Numbered from the stretch's first letter, positions 23,708-36,175 are shown. The stretch: DNA of 64,000 nt from Lycocorax pyrrhopterus obiensis (GCA_014706295.1 JACSVZ010000015.1:58649535-58713534), one strand, 5' to 3'. The notes: generated by a model not told the origin, from the letters alone. Numbers and translations are program-made.

Positions 23708-23739
23708 TCCAGGCTATCTCAATCTCTACTGGTAAAACA
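23708..23739 (+). repeat. Dispersed 32-bp repeat, copy 1
   Basis: The core CAATCTCTACTGGTAAAAC, preceded by CCAGGCTA, recurs about 2 kb away at 25689-25720 in the same orientation with only a few mismatches. I do not know the family; it may be a fragment of an old interspersed element. Confidence 0.6.
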
Positions 23740-23954
23740 CCATTCCTGCTTTTCAGATAATCTTGCTTTACATATAAAAGCTGTATATAGTCTTGCTACA
23801 CATGGTGGTAACAGTAGTTCTGCTTGCGAGTGATCTTTATTTACACAATCAAGGACTGCTTAGCCTCTCGTCCTGCTACTACACCATCCTTAGAGCTCAC
23901 GTTGCAAAGATTATTCACCCTGATCCTTCAGTCCTTTATCTCAATCACAATTTC

Positions 23955-24165
23955 TAAACACAGCCTTCATCTTATGTAAGTAAGGCCTACAATTTTCATT
24001 CCTAGATGAACAACCTTGCATTTAGCCATATTAAATAAAAGGTGATAGTTGTTCAGCCGACCCCCTATGCTGTCGTCAACGTGCAGCTTTGGAAAGTTCT
24101 CACACATCTCATCCTTCCAGCTGGAGACAAAGTTTCCACAGGTGATGTGGCTGAGGGAACTGAGC
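23955..24165 (-). mobile_element. Ancient CR1-type LINE, right part, antisense
   Basis: The + strand reads TTATGTAAGTAAGGCCTAC, then TTTCATTCCTAGATG, then CATTTAGCCATATTAAA. In an old amniote CR1 these follow the blocks seen at 22020-22560, in the same orientation. The two parts are about 1.4 kb apart here instead of a few hundred bases, which points to later insertion(s) between them. Confidence 0.6.
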
Positions 24166-24922
24166 AAAGGGAAAGGGTTCAGGACAAAGAGGATGACAAC
24201 AGGAAACCCAGGGAGATTTGCCCTTACTCGCATATCGAAAGGCAACTCCAAAAATTGCCATGAAAAGATTTCTAGTTCTTAATCACTTACCAGCTATCTG
24301 GTGATTTCCACTCAGGAAAACCAGGCCTCTGAGAAATGTGGAGCATCCCACATCTTCTGAAGTCCCCTCTTGCTCTGGAACTTGGCATTAACACCATTCA
24401 TCGCTCCTGCAGCTTCAGTTCCTCACAGAGGCAGTCAGTTTTGAAAGCAGTCACAACCTTCTCCCTCCCTCTCTGTGACAAGAAACAAAAAGCAGTCCAG
24501 GCAGGAGATTTTATGTGACTGGAAGGAGGGCCTGCCTATGTTTTCCCAAAATACAGATATAATCACTGTGACACAGGCAAAGAGAAAGAGGGACAGAGAA
24601 AGAACCTGTGCCTATTGGCACACAGCACAGCCCAACTAAGTCCTGTACAATTCTTCTACGTAAAGGCATTTTTCAGCTGTTGCATGCCCCAAATCACATG
24701 ACAGCCAGGTTCTTATTTGTCTCAGGCACATGGTAGCATTTAAGGTTTGGTGTGGATTTTTTTTTGATAACTATCCAACTTGTACTGTTTATTTCAGTAA
24801 TTGTTCCAGCCTCCTAAAATAGAGCAACTTTCCAAGAAAAATGTTAGGAAGAAGTGAAATGACTCTATCCCAGGTAACACGGGTGTACAAAGGAGTCTCT
24901 CTTGTTTGGGGAGCACTTTATG

Positions 24923-24990
24923 AAGTGAAATTTCACTTATCAAGTGAAATTGTGAAATTCTGTTCACAATTTCCTCTCTATAAAGTGAAA
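24923..24990. repeat. Cluster of palindromes with repeated AAGTGAAA
   Basis: A perfect 16-bp palindrome (AAGTGAAATTTCACTT) lies at 24923-24938. A perfect hairpin with 11-bp arms (GAAATTGTGAA) and a 6-nt loop follows at 24946-24973. The octamer AAGTGAAA occurs three times on + (24923, 24942, 24983) and once on - (24931-24938). AANNGAAA is the known half-site of IRF-type factors, but function here is only inference. Confidence 0.75.
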
Positions 24991-25076
24991 CTTTTCAAAG
25001 AGGTGCACGAGCAGTCTTGTAGAACTACACCTTATGCATGCAAGTGTGTCTGTGGAGTCTTTCTTTTCAATATTGA

Positions 25077-25220
25077 ATAATACTGGCTCAGTTGTTCAGA
25101 GCATGGTGCTAACAACACCAAGGTTCTGGGTCTGATCCCGGGATGGGCCATTCACTGCAGAGTTGGACTTGATGGACCTTGTGGGCCCTTTCAACACACA
25201 ATATTCTGTGATTCTATGAT
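25077..25220 (+). mobile_element. tRNA-Ile-derived SINE with CR1-like tail (TguSINE1-type)
   Basis: Positions 25077-25150 align along their length with a tRNA-Ile(AAT) gene: CTCAGTTGTTCAGAGC, GTGGTGCTAACAAC, ACCAAGG and ATCCCGGGATGGGCCA. The A box TGGCTCAGTTG is intact. The B box is altered to GGTCTGATCC. The anticodon position reads AAC rather than AAT, so this is not a working tRNA gene. The following 70 bases (GTTGGACTTGATGGACCTTG ... GATTCTATGAT) are a CR1-type 3' end, which in such SINEs recruits CR1 reverse transcriptase. This head-plus-tail structure is known from zebra finch. Confidence 0.88.
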
Positions 25221-25224
25221 ACAG

Positions 25225-28200
25225 TAGGACACTTGTAATTTGTCATCTTGAAGGACTCCTCTCATCAGGGTCTCTTTTTCCTATTTATCTCTGGATGCAC
25301 AGGAGAATTATTCACACCACATTTTGTCTGAAGAAGCAAACTCCGTCTCTCAAGAGAGCAATCCCTGAACCATTTACTGTGCTGTTGTCTCCTGAATTAT
25401 CCCTCCATTTCAGAAGACAGTAACTTTCAGTGTTGGGGTTTTTTTTTGCTTGTAGACACTCAAAATGTTTTTCTTGGAAATGCAGCCTTCTGCAAAGTTC
25501 ATTTTTGCCAGCTAGCAACAAGCTGTGTTTCCTCCTCTGCCTTTTGTTCACCTCCCCTAAGCCACTAGACTTTCAGGGCCAACAGAGCCCAGCCTGAAGG
25601 GGCAGGGTATATCCCTGCATGGAAAAACACACTCTGAGCAAACAAGACAGTGTTTTCAGTATACACAAGGGTTGTGATTACAGGTTAATCCAGGCTACAC
25701 CAATCTCTACTGGTAAAACTGTTATAGTTTTCACTGAAATATGTTCCTGGTTAGTTTTAGAGTTCAAATTTTAAAGTGATGAGTTTGGGAACTTTTTTTC
25801 TAAATCCCACAATTAAAATATTTCTATCCAAACCTGCTCAACACTTTTATCCTTTAACTGTAGTGAAAGCCCAATCTCTTGGTTTTACAAGTGCCTTAAT
25901 ACATGCAAATAAAATTCCCAGGGAAAACGGACAGCTTTTATGAAAGCAATATTTAAGTGAGAGAGCTAACATACCCATAAAATTATATTTCAACAGGAAG
26001 ATTCTCTTTAAATGTAATCACTTATTTTAAAAGTGGTAATATGTTCTCAGTCTCACAACCCACTGCAGGTGCAAAAAGAAAACAGAGAGCTGTACGTTCC
26101 CCGAGGTGGCAGACAAAGAGAAGGACTCTGATAAAATGCCTGTAAAAGACACCTAGGCAGCTTGTATCAAACAGGAGTGTCTTCCTATCACCCAATTCAC
26201 AACCCCAACTCTGTACCCCCATGCCCAGCAGCGAGGGGCCACAGGCTGAGGCTGCTGCTACACAGGCACGACATCATTTCACACTAGGAAAACAATCAGC
26301 ATCACAGCAGATTAGCATAAACCCCTTTTCTTTCCCAGAGTGGGGAATTTCTTGATTACCATAAGCTGTAACTTCATTAAAATATCACACGGAAAATAGT
26401 GTTTCTGACACTCACAGTGCTCTTTGGTTTTTTAATTCACTCATCCTCACCAGGAGCAGTTGTCGAGAGCGTGGGAGGACAACTCCTGTTAACCAGAAGC
26501 AGCCTTCAAGGGCAAACAGCTCTGATCCAGGCTGCTGAGGAAGGGGGAAGAGACAATCCCCGAAGGAAATAAATCTTCAAAGGCTAGCATCAAGATTATT
26601 CTGGCAAAAAGCAAAATGTGTATACCATTCAAGTTTAACACCCTCTTTGTCCTCCATTTTCAGCTCTGAAAACACACAAAAAAATACAAAATGAGAATTT
26701 ATTTCCTTTTTTACTGAGGTACTCCTTTTGGACTCCTTTACGAACAACCCCCAAAACTGGTATCAGTGCTGCAGAAAATGAAGTGTGTACGAGCTGGGCT
26801 GAATACAAAACATGGGTAAAATACTGGCTGCGTTGTGAAAGGTGAGGTGGCAGCAGAGCAGTGGAAACACTCACAAGCAGCTACTGGCCTAGCAGTTTGC
26901 AGTTGTTATGATGACTGTGGAGAACAGCACTCCAGCTGAGTCGAACCAATGGACCCCTGTTTAATTCAGACAGCTTGTTCCAGGCTTTCACAGAAAACAG
27001 GTGCTGGCTGAGGGAGAAACGTGATGGATTTTAAGTAGGAATACAAGTACAGGTCTCCCTCCATTTAAAGTAATGCCCGGCTGCTCTTTCTAAGCACTAC
27101 ATAAATTATTGGGCAGGCTGAGCTAAGGAGGGGGTGGAATCCAGCCTTGAGGTAGTTCATTTCCTCCAGCAATGCTCTCCTGATCACTAGAATATGTGGG
27201 ACTAGATTAATATCAAACAGGAATCACATTTTTAGAAAATACCTTGTTTTCATTCTGCATTGGGTTAAAGGCCAGAATTCTGTGAGATACTTGGTAAAAT
27301 GAGACAGGTTGTGCTCAGAGATGTTCAGGTCCCTGCTGCTCTGGAATTTGCTTCATCCCAGGCACAAGCACCCCACAGCAAGCTATAATGTCAGTCTCCA
27401 TGGGGTTATCCATTTGGCAGTGCTGCACATTCCTTGCACATGCAGCAATTAAGTTTTGAGAAAAAAAGAACATGACCCAGACAGGTTCTGTTTCTCCCAC
27501 ATGTTGACATTAGCTGAGAACCAAGAGGGTTCAAGTAACCCACTCCAAGCAACTGTAAGAGATAAAAAGAATTTTCGTTTGAAACTGCAAGGCAATGACT
27601 AAATAAGTAAATAGTATCTCATACATATCCTCTCTCACAGACATATAAAGGGTACACAGCCAACAATTACAATGAAAAGTGCATGTGATATGAAAGATTA
27701 TACAAAGTAAATGTAAAGATTATTTCTAAAGAATTTAATTTACTAAGACGGAAACCTTACCCAAGCAACCTAAATTCTTGAGCTAGAGTCACAGAGATAT
27801 TTTTAAGGTATTAAAAGATGAGAATCTCTTCATGAGCATGGGATTAATAGAAGGACAGCATCTTCTCCATGGTGGTCTTTCCTTTATTTTTATTGTTTAT
27901 ATACACTTATATCAATAAATACCTTATTTAAGGTGGTAGCATATCAGAGTACTCTCTTATCTTAATCGAAGTAGGTTATAAAATGTTGATCAGGTGCTTT
28001 TTGAACTGACTTAACTCTTCTAATCTGTGTCCATAAAGTGTCCCAGTAATCTAACTTCCTAATATAATAAATTATTCTGGCATAAACAGCCTCTATTGTT
28101 TCTTATTTATGCAAAATTACTGTCACCATTTTTATCTTGCTCCACCCACAGTGGATTTCCACACACCATTCCCTACACTGTCCTATAGAAGATCTTACAC

Positions 28201-29160
28201 TTGGGCCTACCAAAAGGCTTAGTATTGATTGACAGCTTTACTAATGCACACGTGCTCTTTGACCAGAAGTCCATTCAGTCTGATGTGCCATCTTAGCAAA
28301 TCTTCAGTATCCTGTAAGAGAAAAAAACACCCATAAACAAAAATTACTCTGCTCTGGAAGATATATCTCGAATAACATTTATTCCTATGTATTTACAAAT
28401 CATTAGAATAATGTTCTCTATTCTGCTTTAGTGAGACTTTGAAATTTTAAGTAAAAGAAAAACACAGAAATGAATAGCACAAACTTTTTTAAACAACTTT
28501 CTAACTTAATGAATGCTTCTAATCAGCAGCTATGACATCTCACTTGGACTTAGTTAGCACAAAGTACCAAAGCCCGGTCCCCTCTAGGATCCCTTGGGGC
28601 TTTTATTGTCCTAAGTTTACACAATCAAAGAACAAAACTGTGTGCCTCCAAGCCATCTAAAAACTATTTCAGGGACAACATGTGATTTTGCTCTTCATGC
28701 AGAGTGCATCGCTGCATTAATTGTGAATGAAAAATTAGTCATATTCAAATTCCAAATAGCTCACAGGCTTTGGCTGGCTTTTCTTTGGTCCCTCCCATCA
28801 AGCAATCATGAAAATTTTAGAAGCTCAGTTTTGCATGAGAAGTCAGCTTTTTATTGATTGATGAACTGATAGTGAATCACCATGGTACATATGCTACCTC
28901 CCTGAAAAGAACATGCATTTACATCATCATGGGAGAGATCGCCAGTTAATTCAGTGTAAGGGCAGAGGAGGCTTCAACTTTCAGTTTCCTCCAGCACACT
29001 GAACAAGGACTCATTTCCAGGAAAAACAGGAGTTGCTTACCTCTGGTTTAGACTGAACTTGCACCTAAGTCTATATTAGGTAGATGTAATTACTGCCATG
29101 TATTGAAAGGTACTTTTTGTGTCCTTTTTGAACTGCTGTAGACAAATGCTGCTTCAGGAC
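25225..29160. other. Gene-free stretch
   Basis: No recognisable gene. The second copy of the 32-bp dispersed repeat lies at 25689-25720. The rest is AT-rich with short chance frames. Confidence 0.55.
25689..25720 (+). repeat. Dispersed 32-bp repeat, copy 2
   Basis: Shares CAATCTCTACTGGTAAAAC and the preceding CCAGGCTA with 23708-23739. Confidence 0.6.
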
Positions 29161-29220
29161 AAAAACATTAAGCCCAAAAGGACACATTTTATGGGCAGGG
29201 GTGCATGGACTGTGGGTCAT

Positions 29221-29239
29221 GCCCTACATTGGGGCACCA
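29221..29239 (-). other. Retroviral primer-binding-site-like sequence (tRNA-Lys type)
   Basis: On the - strand the bases just after the LTR read TGGTGCCCCAATGTAGGGC. This resembles the 18-base site complementary to the 3' end of tRNA-Lys used by betaretrovirus-like (ERVK) elements, with three substitutions and one extra base. It supports LTR orientation and indicates that some internal leader remained. Sequence beyond about 29160 is not recognisably retroviral. Confidence 0.55.
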
Positions 29240-29254
29240 CAAAGAACTGCTGCC

Positions 29255-29775
29255 TGTTAACCCTTGTGGACAGCTCAGCTCCCCACAGCTGCTTCCTCAC
29301 GTCCAAGTGAGATAGGGAGAAAATTAGAGGGGTAAAAATGAGAAACCTTGTGGGCTGAGATAAAGAGAGTTTACTAGGTAAAGCAAAAGTTGTACGCCTA
29401 AGCAAAGCAAGTTAAGGACTTCATCCACTGCTTCCCATCTGCAGGCAGGTGTTTAGCCATGTCCAGGAAAGCAGGGCTCCATCACACCTGAGTAGTCAGG
29501 GAAGACAAACACCAACACTCTGAATGTCCCCCTCCCCCTTTCTTCCCCCAGATTTATTTGCTGAACACAACATCATATGGCATGGAATATCCTCCCATGG
29601 TCCGCCAGGGTCAGCTGCCCTGCTGTGACCCTTCCCAACTTCTTGTGCCTCCTCACTAGCGGGGCAGTGTGAGAAGCACAAAAGGTCCTTGATTCTGTCC
29701 CTATGTTCTCAGCACTGTTCTTGTCACAAAACCCAAACAGCAACGTACAAGCTACTACGAGGAAAAATAATTTTT
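29255..29775 (-). mobile_element. Songbird-type ERV LTR, antisense, nearly complete
   Basis: Read on - from 29775, it follows the same plan as the LTRs at 18573 and 20297: TTATTTTTCCTCGTAGTAGC, CAAGGACCTTTTGTGCTTCT, GGAGGCACAAGAAGTTGGG, GGGCAGCTGACCC, ATATTCCATGCCATATGATG, AGCAAATAAATCTGGGGGAA. It ends with AAACTCTCTTTATCTCAGCC and a GGGTTAACA end near 29255. The first ~25 bases are missing or diverged. A primer-binding-site-like sequence follows. The element is a decayed remnant without coding capacity. Confidence 0.75.
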
Positions 29776-29779
29776 TCTA

Positions 29780-32700
29780 TATCTTTTCAAGCTTACTAGC
29801 TTAAATGGAATGTAGAGGCATAAAAACTTGGATTCAATGGTTTAATTTTATATTCTGGATCCCAGGCATGGTGCCTGATTCTGCCTTGCCTTGCATTTTC
29901 TCTCTATGCCTGTGAGAGAGAAACTAATAAATTGAGATTATAAACATGAACTATTTTCCATTGGAAACACAGGCATGTCATAGGAAAGCATTGTGAGCAG
30001 GTGGCTCTCTGAAGCCAAGCATCATGTAGGTGTGAGCTGCGCACAATTCCTCTGTCTCAGACATCTCCATTTTCTGCCCCAGCACGAGACAGAGACTGAC
30101 AGAAGGGCTCGACTGGGCTGCTTACAACTCATCTACTATGTCAACACTGAGGCTGATGTAGGTAGTAATTCCTTTGCAGGTTTTAATGAGAAAGATTGAA
30201 ACCACCACCACCTCCTTCCTACCCTTCTTTTTTCCTTTACTGGTGATATGAGGGAGAAATCAAATATTGTTCTTTGCATGCAGTCAGTCACTGATTAAAT
30301 GCAGTCACCTCCCTCTATGTGTGTCCACAGTCTTTTAATACATTTACACAGTGTCACACAAAACAAATATTGGCCCTAGGCAGCAGAGGAAAGGAAAATA
30401 AAGTTTAGCAAAATAAACGCACTTATGGGTCTCAAAGAGTTTCTCTGAGCTTATTACAAGATCCAACGAAATCTAATGAAACTTCAAGAGGATTTTAGAA
30501 AACAATCATCATGCTGTTACTCTGTGGATAGTCTCAAAAGTATGAAGCTAGCAGAGAAGGCACTTGAAAAGAAAATAAAATATCTCTTTTAAATTGAGTG
30601 CGCTAAATGTCACAAAGCCAATAAGACTATCTTATTTCCACTAAACGCAGGAAGGATGGGAAACACATTTTTCCTGATAAACAACCCTGGTGCTCAAGCA
30701 AGTGAGGTAATTACAGGTACACTTGTCTTGGGGATAGCACGTGCCACGGGGGAAAAGAAAGACATCCAAAAGTCCCAGCTCATTCCCACCTTTCTTCTGT
30801 ATTCCTGGAGGTCATAAATTACAGGAACCTACTGGGAAGGGGCTCTCTAAGCTCTTCCTTACTTTTCCTCTCTCTTTAGGATATTGCCAAGTCCATATAA
30901 TGTTATAACCCCCTTTTTAATCCTTTCTAAAGGTTAACAAGTTGCCCCTAATACTGACATGATAAAGTCTAACACTTGCCTAATTGCTCCTCCCTGTGTG
31001 GATATTCAGTTCTGAAGGTGAGAAAGTAATAAGCTTTTATACATTTATGCTTACAGTGAAACAAGAAAACCTTTGCTTCCTCTTTCCTATGTGTGGGAGT
31101 AGGTGTACATGTGCCTATATACTGTGTATGTGTGCCTATATATTGTGTATGCGCACCTATATGTGGACACAGGCTGATCCCTGGGTGAGTGTTTAAGTGG
31201 GAGTCATTTTTTGTGGCTTACATTTCCAGAAGTTTGTCTGGTGACATCTGATAGTTTATGAATGTTTATTTGTTGTGCAGTTAAACTTCCCTTCAAAGAC
31301 TCCCACAGCCCTGTCTGGGTTGCTGCCCATAGGAACGCTACAAGGGAAAGGGAGAGCTTGTTTCCAGTGTCAATTTATCTGCAATAAAACTGCTTTCACT
31401 GTCCCACCAGAGAAATAAATCTGGAACTTGTGGCTACTGTACAGGTTATTATAAAATAGGTCAGTGACACTTTGACAAACAAACTGTATTCATTCTTGCC
31501 TCGCACTAGAGCTGCAGGGAACTTCAGCTTCCTTGAGATATGCAGGAAATAACAAGGTGGAATTATTTAAACATTATCAGGTAAAAACATACAGTGTGAC
31601 TGAAATCAATCTTCACCTTCAGGGTGTCCTTGCACGACATCTAAATTAAGTCAGTTCCCCACCAATTTAGGCAATAATTTTTCTCCATGCAGAATCTAAG
31701 GATTAATGGGTACCACTCCATCAGGACACAACAAGGATGACATTTCAGAAGCAGCTTTGACCTGTTACAGTCTTTCCTCACCAGTGCTGCTGTGTAGTTG
31801 TTTCAGGAGGCAACTTCCAGAGGGACAGAGATCGTTTAGGATGTTGTGACACATCCCTCTAGCTGTCACGTGCCCTCTCAGTGTGATGGCATGCCCTGAC
31901 ACCCTGTAAAGATCACAATCAGGGAGTAGAGTAATTGTGCCAAGACTAATTAAGAGAATTTATGAAATCAGAAATTTGAAGTCATTGCAGAGATTAATTC
32001 AAATTAGAAGAGTTCTAATAAAAGCTAGACTGATAGAGATGATGGATAGCTAGTTTTTTTCTCTCTTACAGTTTCTTGTTTTATTTCTTCATTCCCTTAG
32101 TTAAAGTCTAGTTCAAATCATTGACAAAGATGTTTGTTCAACAGACCTTTGAAAATATTGTTTTGAATTTCTTGGTAATTCAAATTACTCACTTTTGTCA
32201 GGGGTGAAAAGAATTGTAGGTGGGTGAGAAAAAAAAGCATGTATATATGTAGCCACTAATTTATCAATGCAGCATGTCAAAGATGGAAATATTGACAGTG
32301 AATTTTTGCTTTTATCCACAACATTGAAAATCTGAAAAACAACGAAAACAGAAATCCTGCAATCATTTCTTGAAAAAGCAAATTTTCCATTTCCTTAAGA
32401 AAGGCCATCTGGGAGGCAAAAATAATGTAATGTGAATATGTCATTATTTCTTCCCACTAAAGGAGACATTTAAACCAGCCACATCATGGATTTAGTCATA
32501 GCATTTTTCACTTTGGGATTTCAGAACACTGCCAGTATTTATTTTTCCACTGGGTTCATCCTCAAGCTCTTGCTGAATATGCGTAAACAAATTCCTGCCA
32601 TACACATTCACCTTAAAGAGCAACTGTTTAATTGTTCTGGTCATGAGAGACTGTAAATTAACATTAACAAAGAAGCTATGCCTTCATTGCAAACATTCCT

Positions 32701-32875
32701 CAAGCATTCATGAGGCAAAATTTTGAGGTATAGGAAAGAACAAAGGAATTTCGTGGACCTATTTCATCTCCAACATAAAAAGCCAAATTTTAGACCATCA
32801 TGGGTGCACTTGGCAGTAACTTAAAATCCAGAAACTTCTCCACAGTCTACATAAACATTCATCTATCAGCCAAAG
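29780..32875. other. Gene-free stretch
   Basis: AT-rich with no recognisable gene; a short tandem repeat at 31106 is listed separately. Confidence 0.55.
31106..31170 (+). repeat. 21-bp tandem repeat, three copies
   Basis: The segment GTGCCTATAT recurs with exact 21-base spacing at 31111 and 31132, and as GCACCTATAT at 31153. Units contain TGTGTATG. Both the period and the internal variation are visible by eye. Confidence 0.85.
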
Positions 32876-32879
32876 TGTG

Positions 32880-32960
32880 CGGTTTGGGGTTGCCCAGCGC
32901 AGAGCCGAGCTGGACTCAATGGTCCTTGTGTCCCTTCCAAGTCAGGCTATGATTCTATGA
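32880..32960 (+). mobile_element. CR1 LINE 3' end, sense
   Basis: The sequence GAGCTGGACTCAATGGTCCT, then TGTCCCTTCCAAGTCAGG, then CTATGATTCTATGA is a typical CR1 terminus. Only about 80 bp is clear; the body upstream is truncated. Confidence 0.85.
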
Positions 32961-32964
32961 AAAG

Positions 32965-35900
32965 GGCTGTGTGCCTCTTTGCTCACAGACAGGGCAGGGA
33001 AAAGGTGGTGACAGGATAATGACTCTTCCTCTCTAACTGTAGCATGTGAGGGAGCAGGACCAGCACTATGAATTTTGCACCATTTCAATCGGTTGCTGGT
33101 GTCAGGAACAGAATTTGAAGCTGCTAAACACTGCACTTCCTTTCCTAGTCCTCATTCTGCTTGCAGCCTCTCTCTCGCTTCCTTCAACAGTTGCTTTATC
33201 TGGAGAACAGAGAAACAAACACTTACCCTGAAAAGCTGAAACAGCAGCAAAAAGTATTCTCTCATCCTTTAAACAAGATGTGTGCACTGCTGTTGTTTGT
33301 GGCTGTGACGCTCAGATGGAGCTGCCGAGGCTTCCAGCACGGTGAGCATCAAGAGCCATTCATCACACAATATCACACCTAACAGACTGGGATAGCCCTT
33401 GCCCACAGCTTTCTGCCTCTCTCACCCACTCTTCTAGGCTGCATCTAGACATCTGCATGAGGAAATGAAGACAAACGTTTTTATGCTTTTTCCCCACAAA
33501 TTGGTAATTAGAATTTGGTTTTGGTGCACACTGAGGAAAAAAAGTTAAAACAAAGCCAGTCATCAATAAAAATTCTTCAACAAAATGAGTGGCTGATTCT
33601 TCTGTAAGCAGTGCCTCACAGATACAGCCATAAATAATCCCAGAGTGCCACTGTGACCATTGAGTCTGGCCAACAGCACAACACAGTTCACATGATTTTC
33701 AGGACTGAATTATTTCTGTTTCGGCAAGCCTGTCCTCTCCGGAAGAATGATAATTTTTAATGCCACAGTTTTCAAGAATGGAGAATCCATCACAATTCGG
33801 TAGACATTCTACCATGCCTAACTACATTCATGGTTGAAAATGTGCTTCACATTTTAGGAATTGTCTCTCAGGAATGCCATTTGAAATGTTCCGGTTACTA
33901 GATGGCTTCGTGTTCAGAAAAAAACCAAATATTCTTTTTGCAGAACAAAACATATTGCTTTGCTAGAACACTTGCAATTTATTGTTTTGGGGTTTTCAGT
34001 GTTTCAAAAATACAACTCTCAAACTGACACATCTGTCTGACCTTCAGTGTGTTTGTGGTGTATTATAGAGGCCCATAGGGCCTTTGCTTTTCCTCTAGCC
34101 TTTGCACCACTTGGAACTGATAGCAACATATGTCTCTTGGCTGGCACTCCCCTGAAGGAACCTGGAGTGATGGGAATGTTTACCTCACCAGACAGGCTTC
34201 CTGTAAAAGCTACTTCTTCTTGCAATAAAGCACCTACCCTTGTTTGACCCCGCATTTGATGTCAAGATAATATCTTGCTAAGGATGACACAAGCTCAGTG
34301 TAATTTTTCCTCACTAGAAGCTCAGAGGCAGTCAAAGGAGGAGATGGCTTCAGAGGAGGCAAGATCAAATTTAATTGTAAATATCTATAAGATTAGTGTG
34401 AGATAAATTGGTTTATGACCTATGATTAAAAAAGAGCTAAGATTTCAATTTCTAGTGTGGCCCTTGGTCCTACTGTCTGGCACAGACACACACTTGTGGG
34501 CTCCTTCTGTACGTGATAAGTCAATGAAACAGCACAGCATCAGCCCTATCCACCTATTTTGTGAGTATATTTATATATCTTACACCACATACTCTGTACA
34601 AGTATACTAAATGCAGTCAATGTCAATAATTTTGTAGACTGAAAAATGGCAGTCAACAACTACTGCATGCACTTAGGTATTTCAGATTTTAAAAAAGACT
34701 TTTTTTTTCACATTTTATTTTCCATACTAAGGAAAAAAATCCCATGCTTTTTCCATTGCCAGGTTTTTTTCTTCTAGTTTAATGCTTATGTCTTTCAAAG
34801 CCCCTTTAAAATGAAGTTTTGGCATGTCATGAAAAAAATGTGAAAAATGAAGTTTTTGCAAAAATTTAAAATAAATAAAGTTTAGCTCCTCTATGGCAAC
34901 ACTAAATAGCTTTTGCAAAACAATTGCACTAAATAGGCTCACCTTTTCCAATACCTTCTAATATTAAAAAATTGACCCACGCCAGTGATTCCAACCTAAG
35001 GGTATTGACAACACATTATTTCTAACAGATAAGAGACTTAACTGATTGCTGCTGAGCTCTTGCTGAGCTCTGAGCAAAGGATCTTGTGAGAAAGTATCTC
35101 CAGCTCAAGAGTAACTGAGTGCTGAGATTTTTGCCTGGGGAGACCAGGAGGCCAACATCATGTAGGATCCAGAGCAATTCAATTAATTTAAGCAAAATGA
35201 CAACTGAGGCTTCTCTAAAACTTTGCCTTTGTCAGTGCAAGGGCTGCAGACAAGATGCAGTCACTGTGCTCTACTTTACAGAAGAGAAAATATTGTTATA
35301 TCCAATACAAAGCACTAATAATTGTTTGGAAACCTTTCAGACAGGAGTTAGGAACACTTGCAAGTGGAATTCAGTGTAAATCAGACTGCTGCCTTTCCTC
35401 TGCCACCTCCCACTGTCACTGACAGTTGTTAGTGACAATGAAACCACCCAGCAGATGCTGTATTGCTTTAAACCCTCAGAGCTAAAATGCTACACCATGT
35501 ACTTACAACATTTTAACATCACTGACATAATTTTTATAGCTCTTCATGGCACAGTGCACATCCACATGCCCACGAGTCTGACAGAAATCTCACAGGTGTA
35601 TTTTCCTGCTGTCATTCTTTATGTAAAGTGAGTGAAAATGTCAGCAAATGGAAGAGTGGTGGCTACAGGTGACTACAAATAGCCTCAGATCAGTCCAAAA
35701 CTTGTGCACTAGAAGGATTCACCAAGCATCGTGTTAAAGGCATGGTTCTAAGAGAAAATACTATATATTCTCAATATTTCCAAGTGGACTTAATTAACAT
35801 CGCAAGATGCTAACTATATTGAAACGCAACACTGCTCAAATCATGTCTCGTTTTCTGAAGCATCCTCTTAAATACTCCCATAGTCCTTAGGTATACTTCA

Positions 35901-36095
35901 AAGATCCTTGTACAGGCAGATATCACCAGAAGATCACCCTTAGAGAAAGCAGTCCTCCAAAAGATAAAATAGTCACAGTAGAACTCAAGACTCAAGTTTT
36001 ATTTCATCTCCTAAGAGACTGATTCTTTTACAGTTTTTTTCTTCCCTAAATGAGTTCTTTTCATTGCATCATATCTCTTGCTACTGTGAAAGTTC
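32965..36095. other. Gene-free stretch
   Basis: No recognisable gene. A small direct duplication of TGCTGAGCTCT lies near 35050. Otherwise only chance frames and A/T runs are seen. Confidence 0.55.
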
Positions 36096-36100
36096 CTTTC

Positions 36101-36175
36101 TTCCTTCCTTCCTTCCTTCCTTCCTTCCTTCCTTCCTTCCTTCCTTCCTCCCTCCCTCCCTCCCTCCCTCCCTCC
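36101..36175 (+). repeat. Compound pyrimidine microsatellite (TTCC)12-(TCCC)6
   Basis: Twelve TTCC units (36101-36148) pass directly into six TCCC units (36149-36172) and a short CCT end. The tract is purely pyrimidine on + for about 75 bases and likely length-polymorphic. Confidence 0.97.

Noticed and set aside
25077..25150. Functional tRNA-Ile gene
   Set aside because: The B box is broken, the anticodon position is altered and a CR1-type tail follows, so it is a SINE head.
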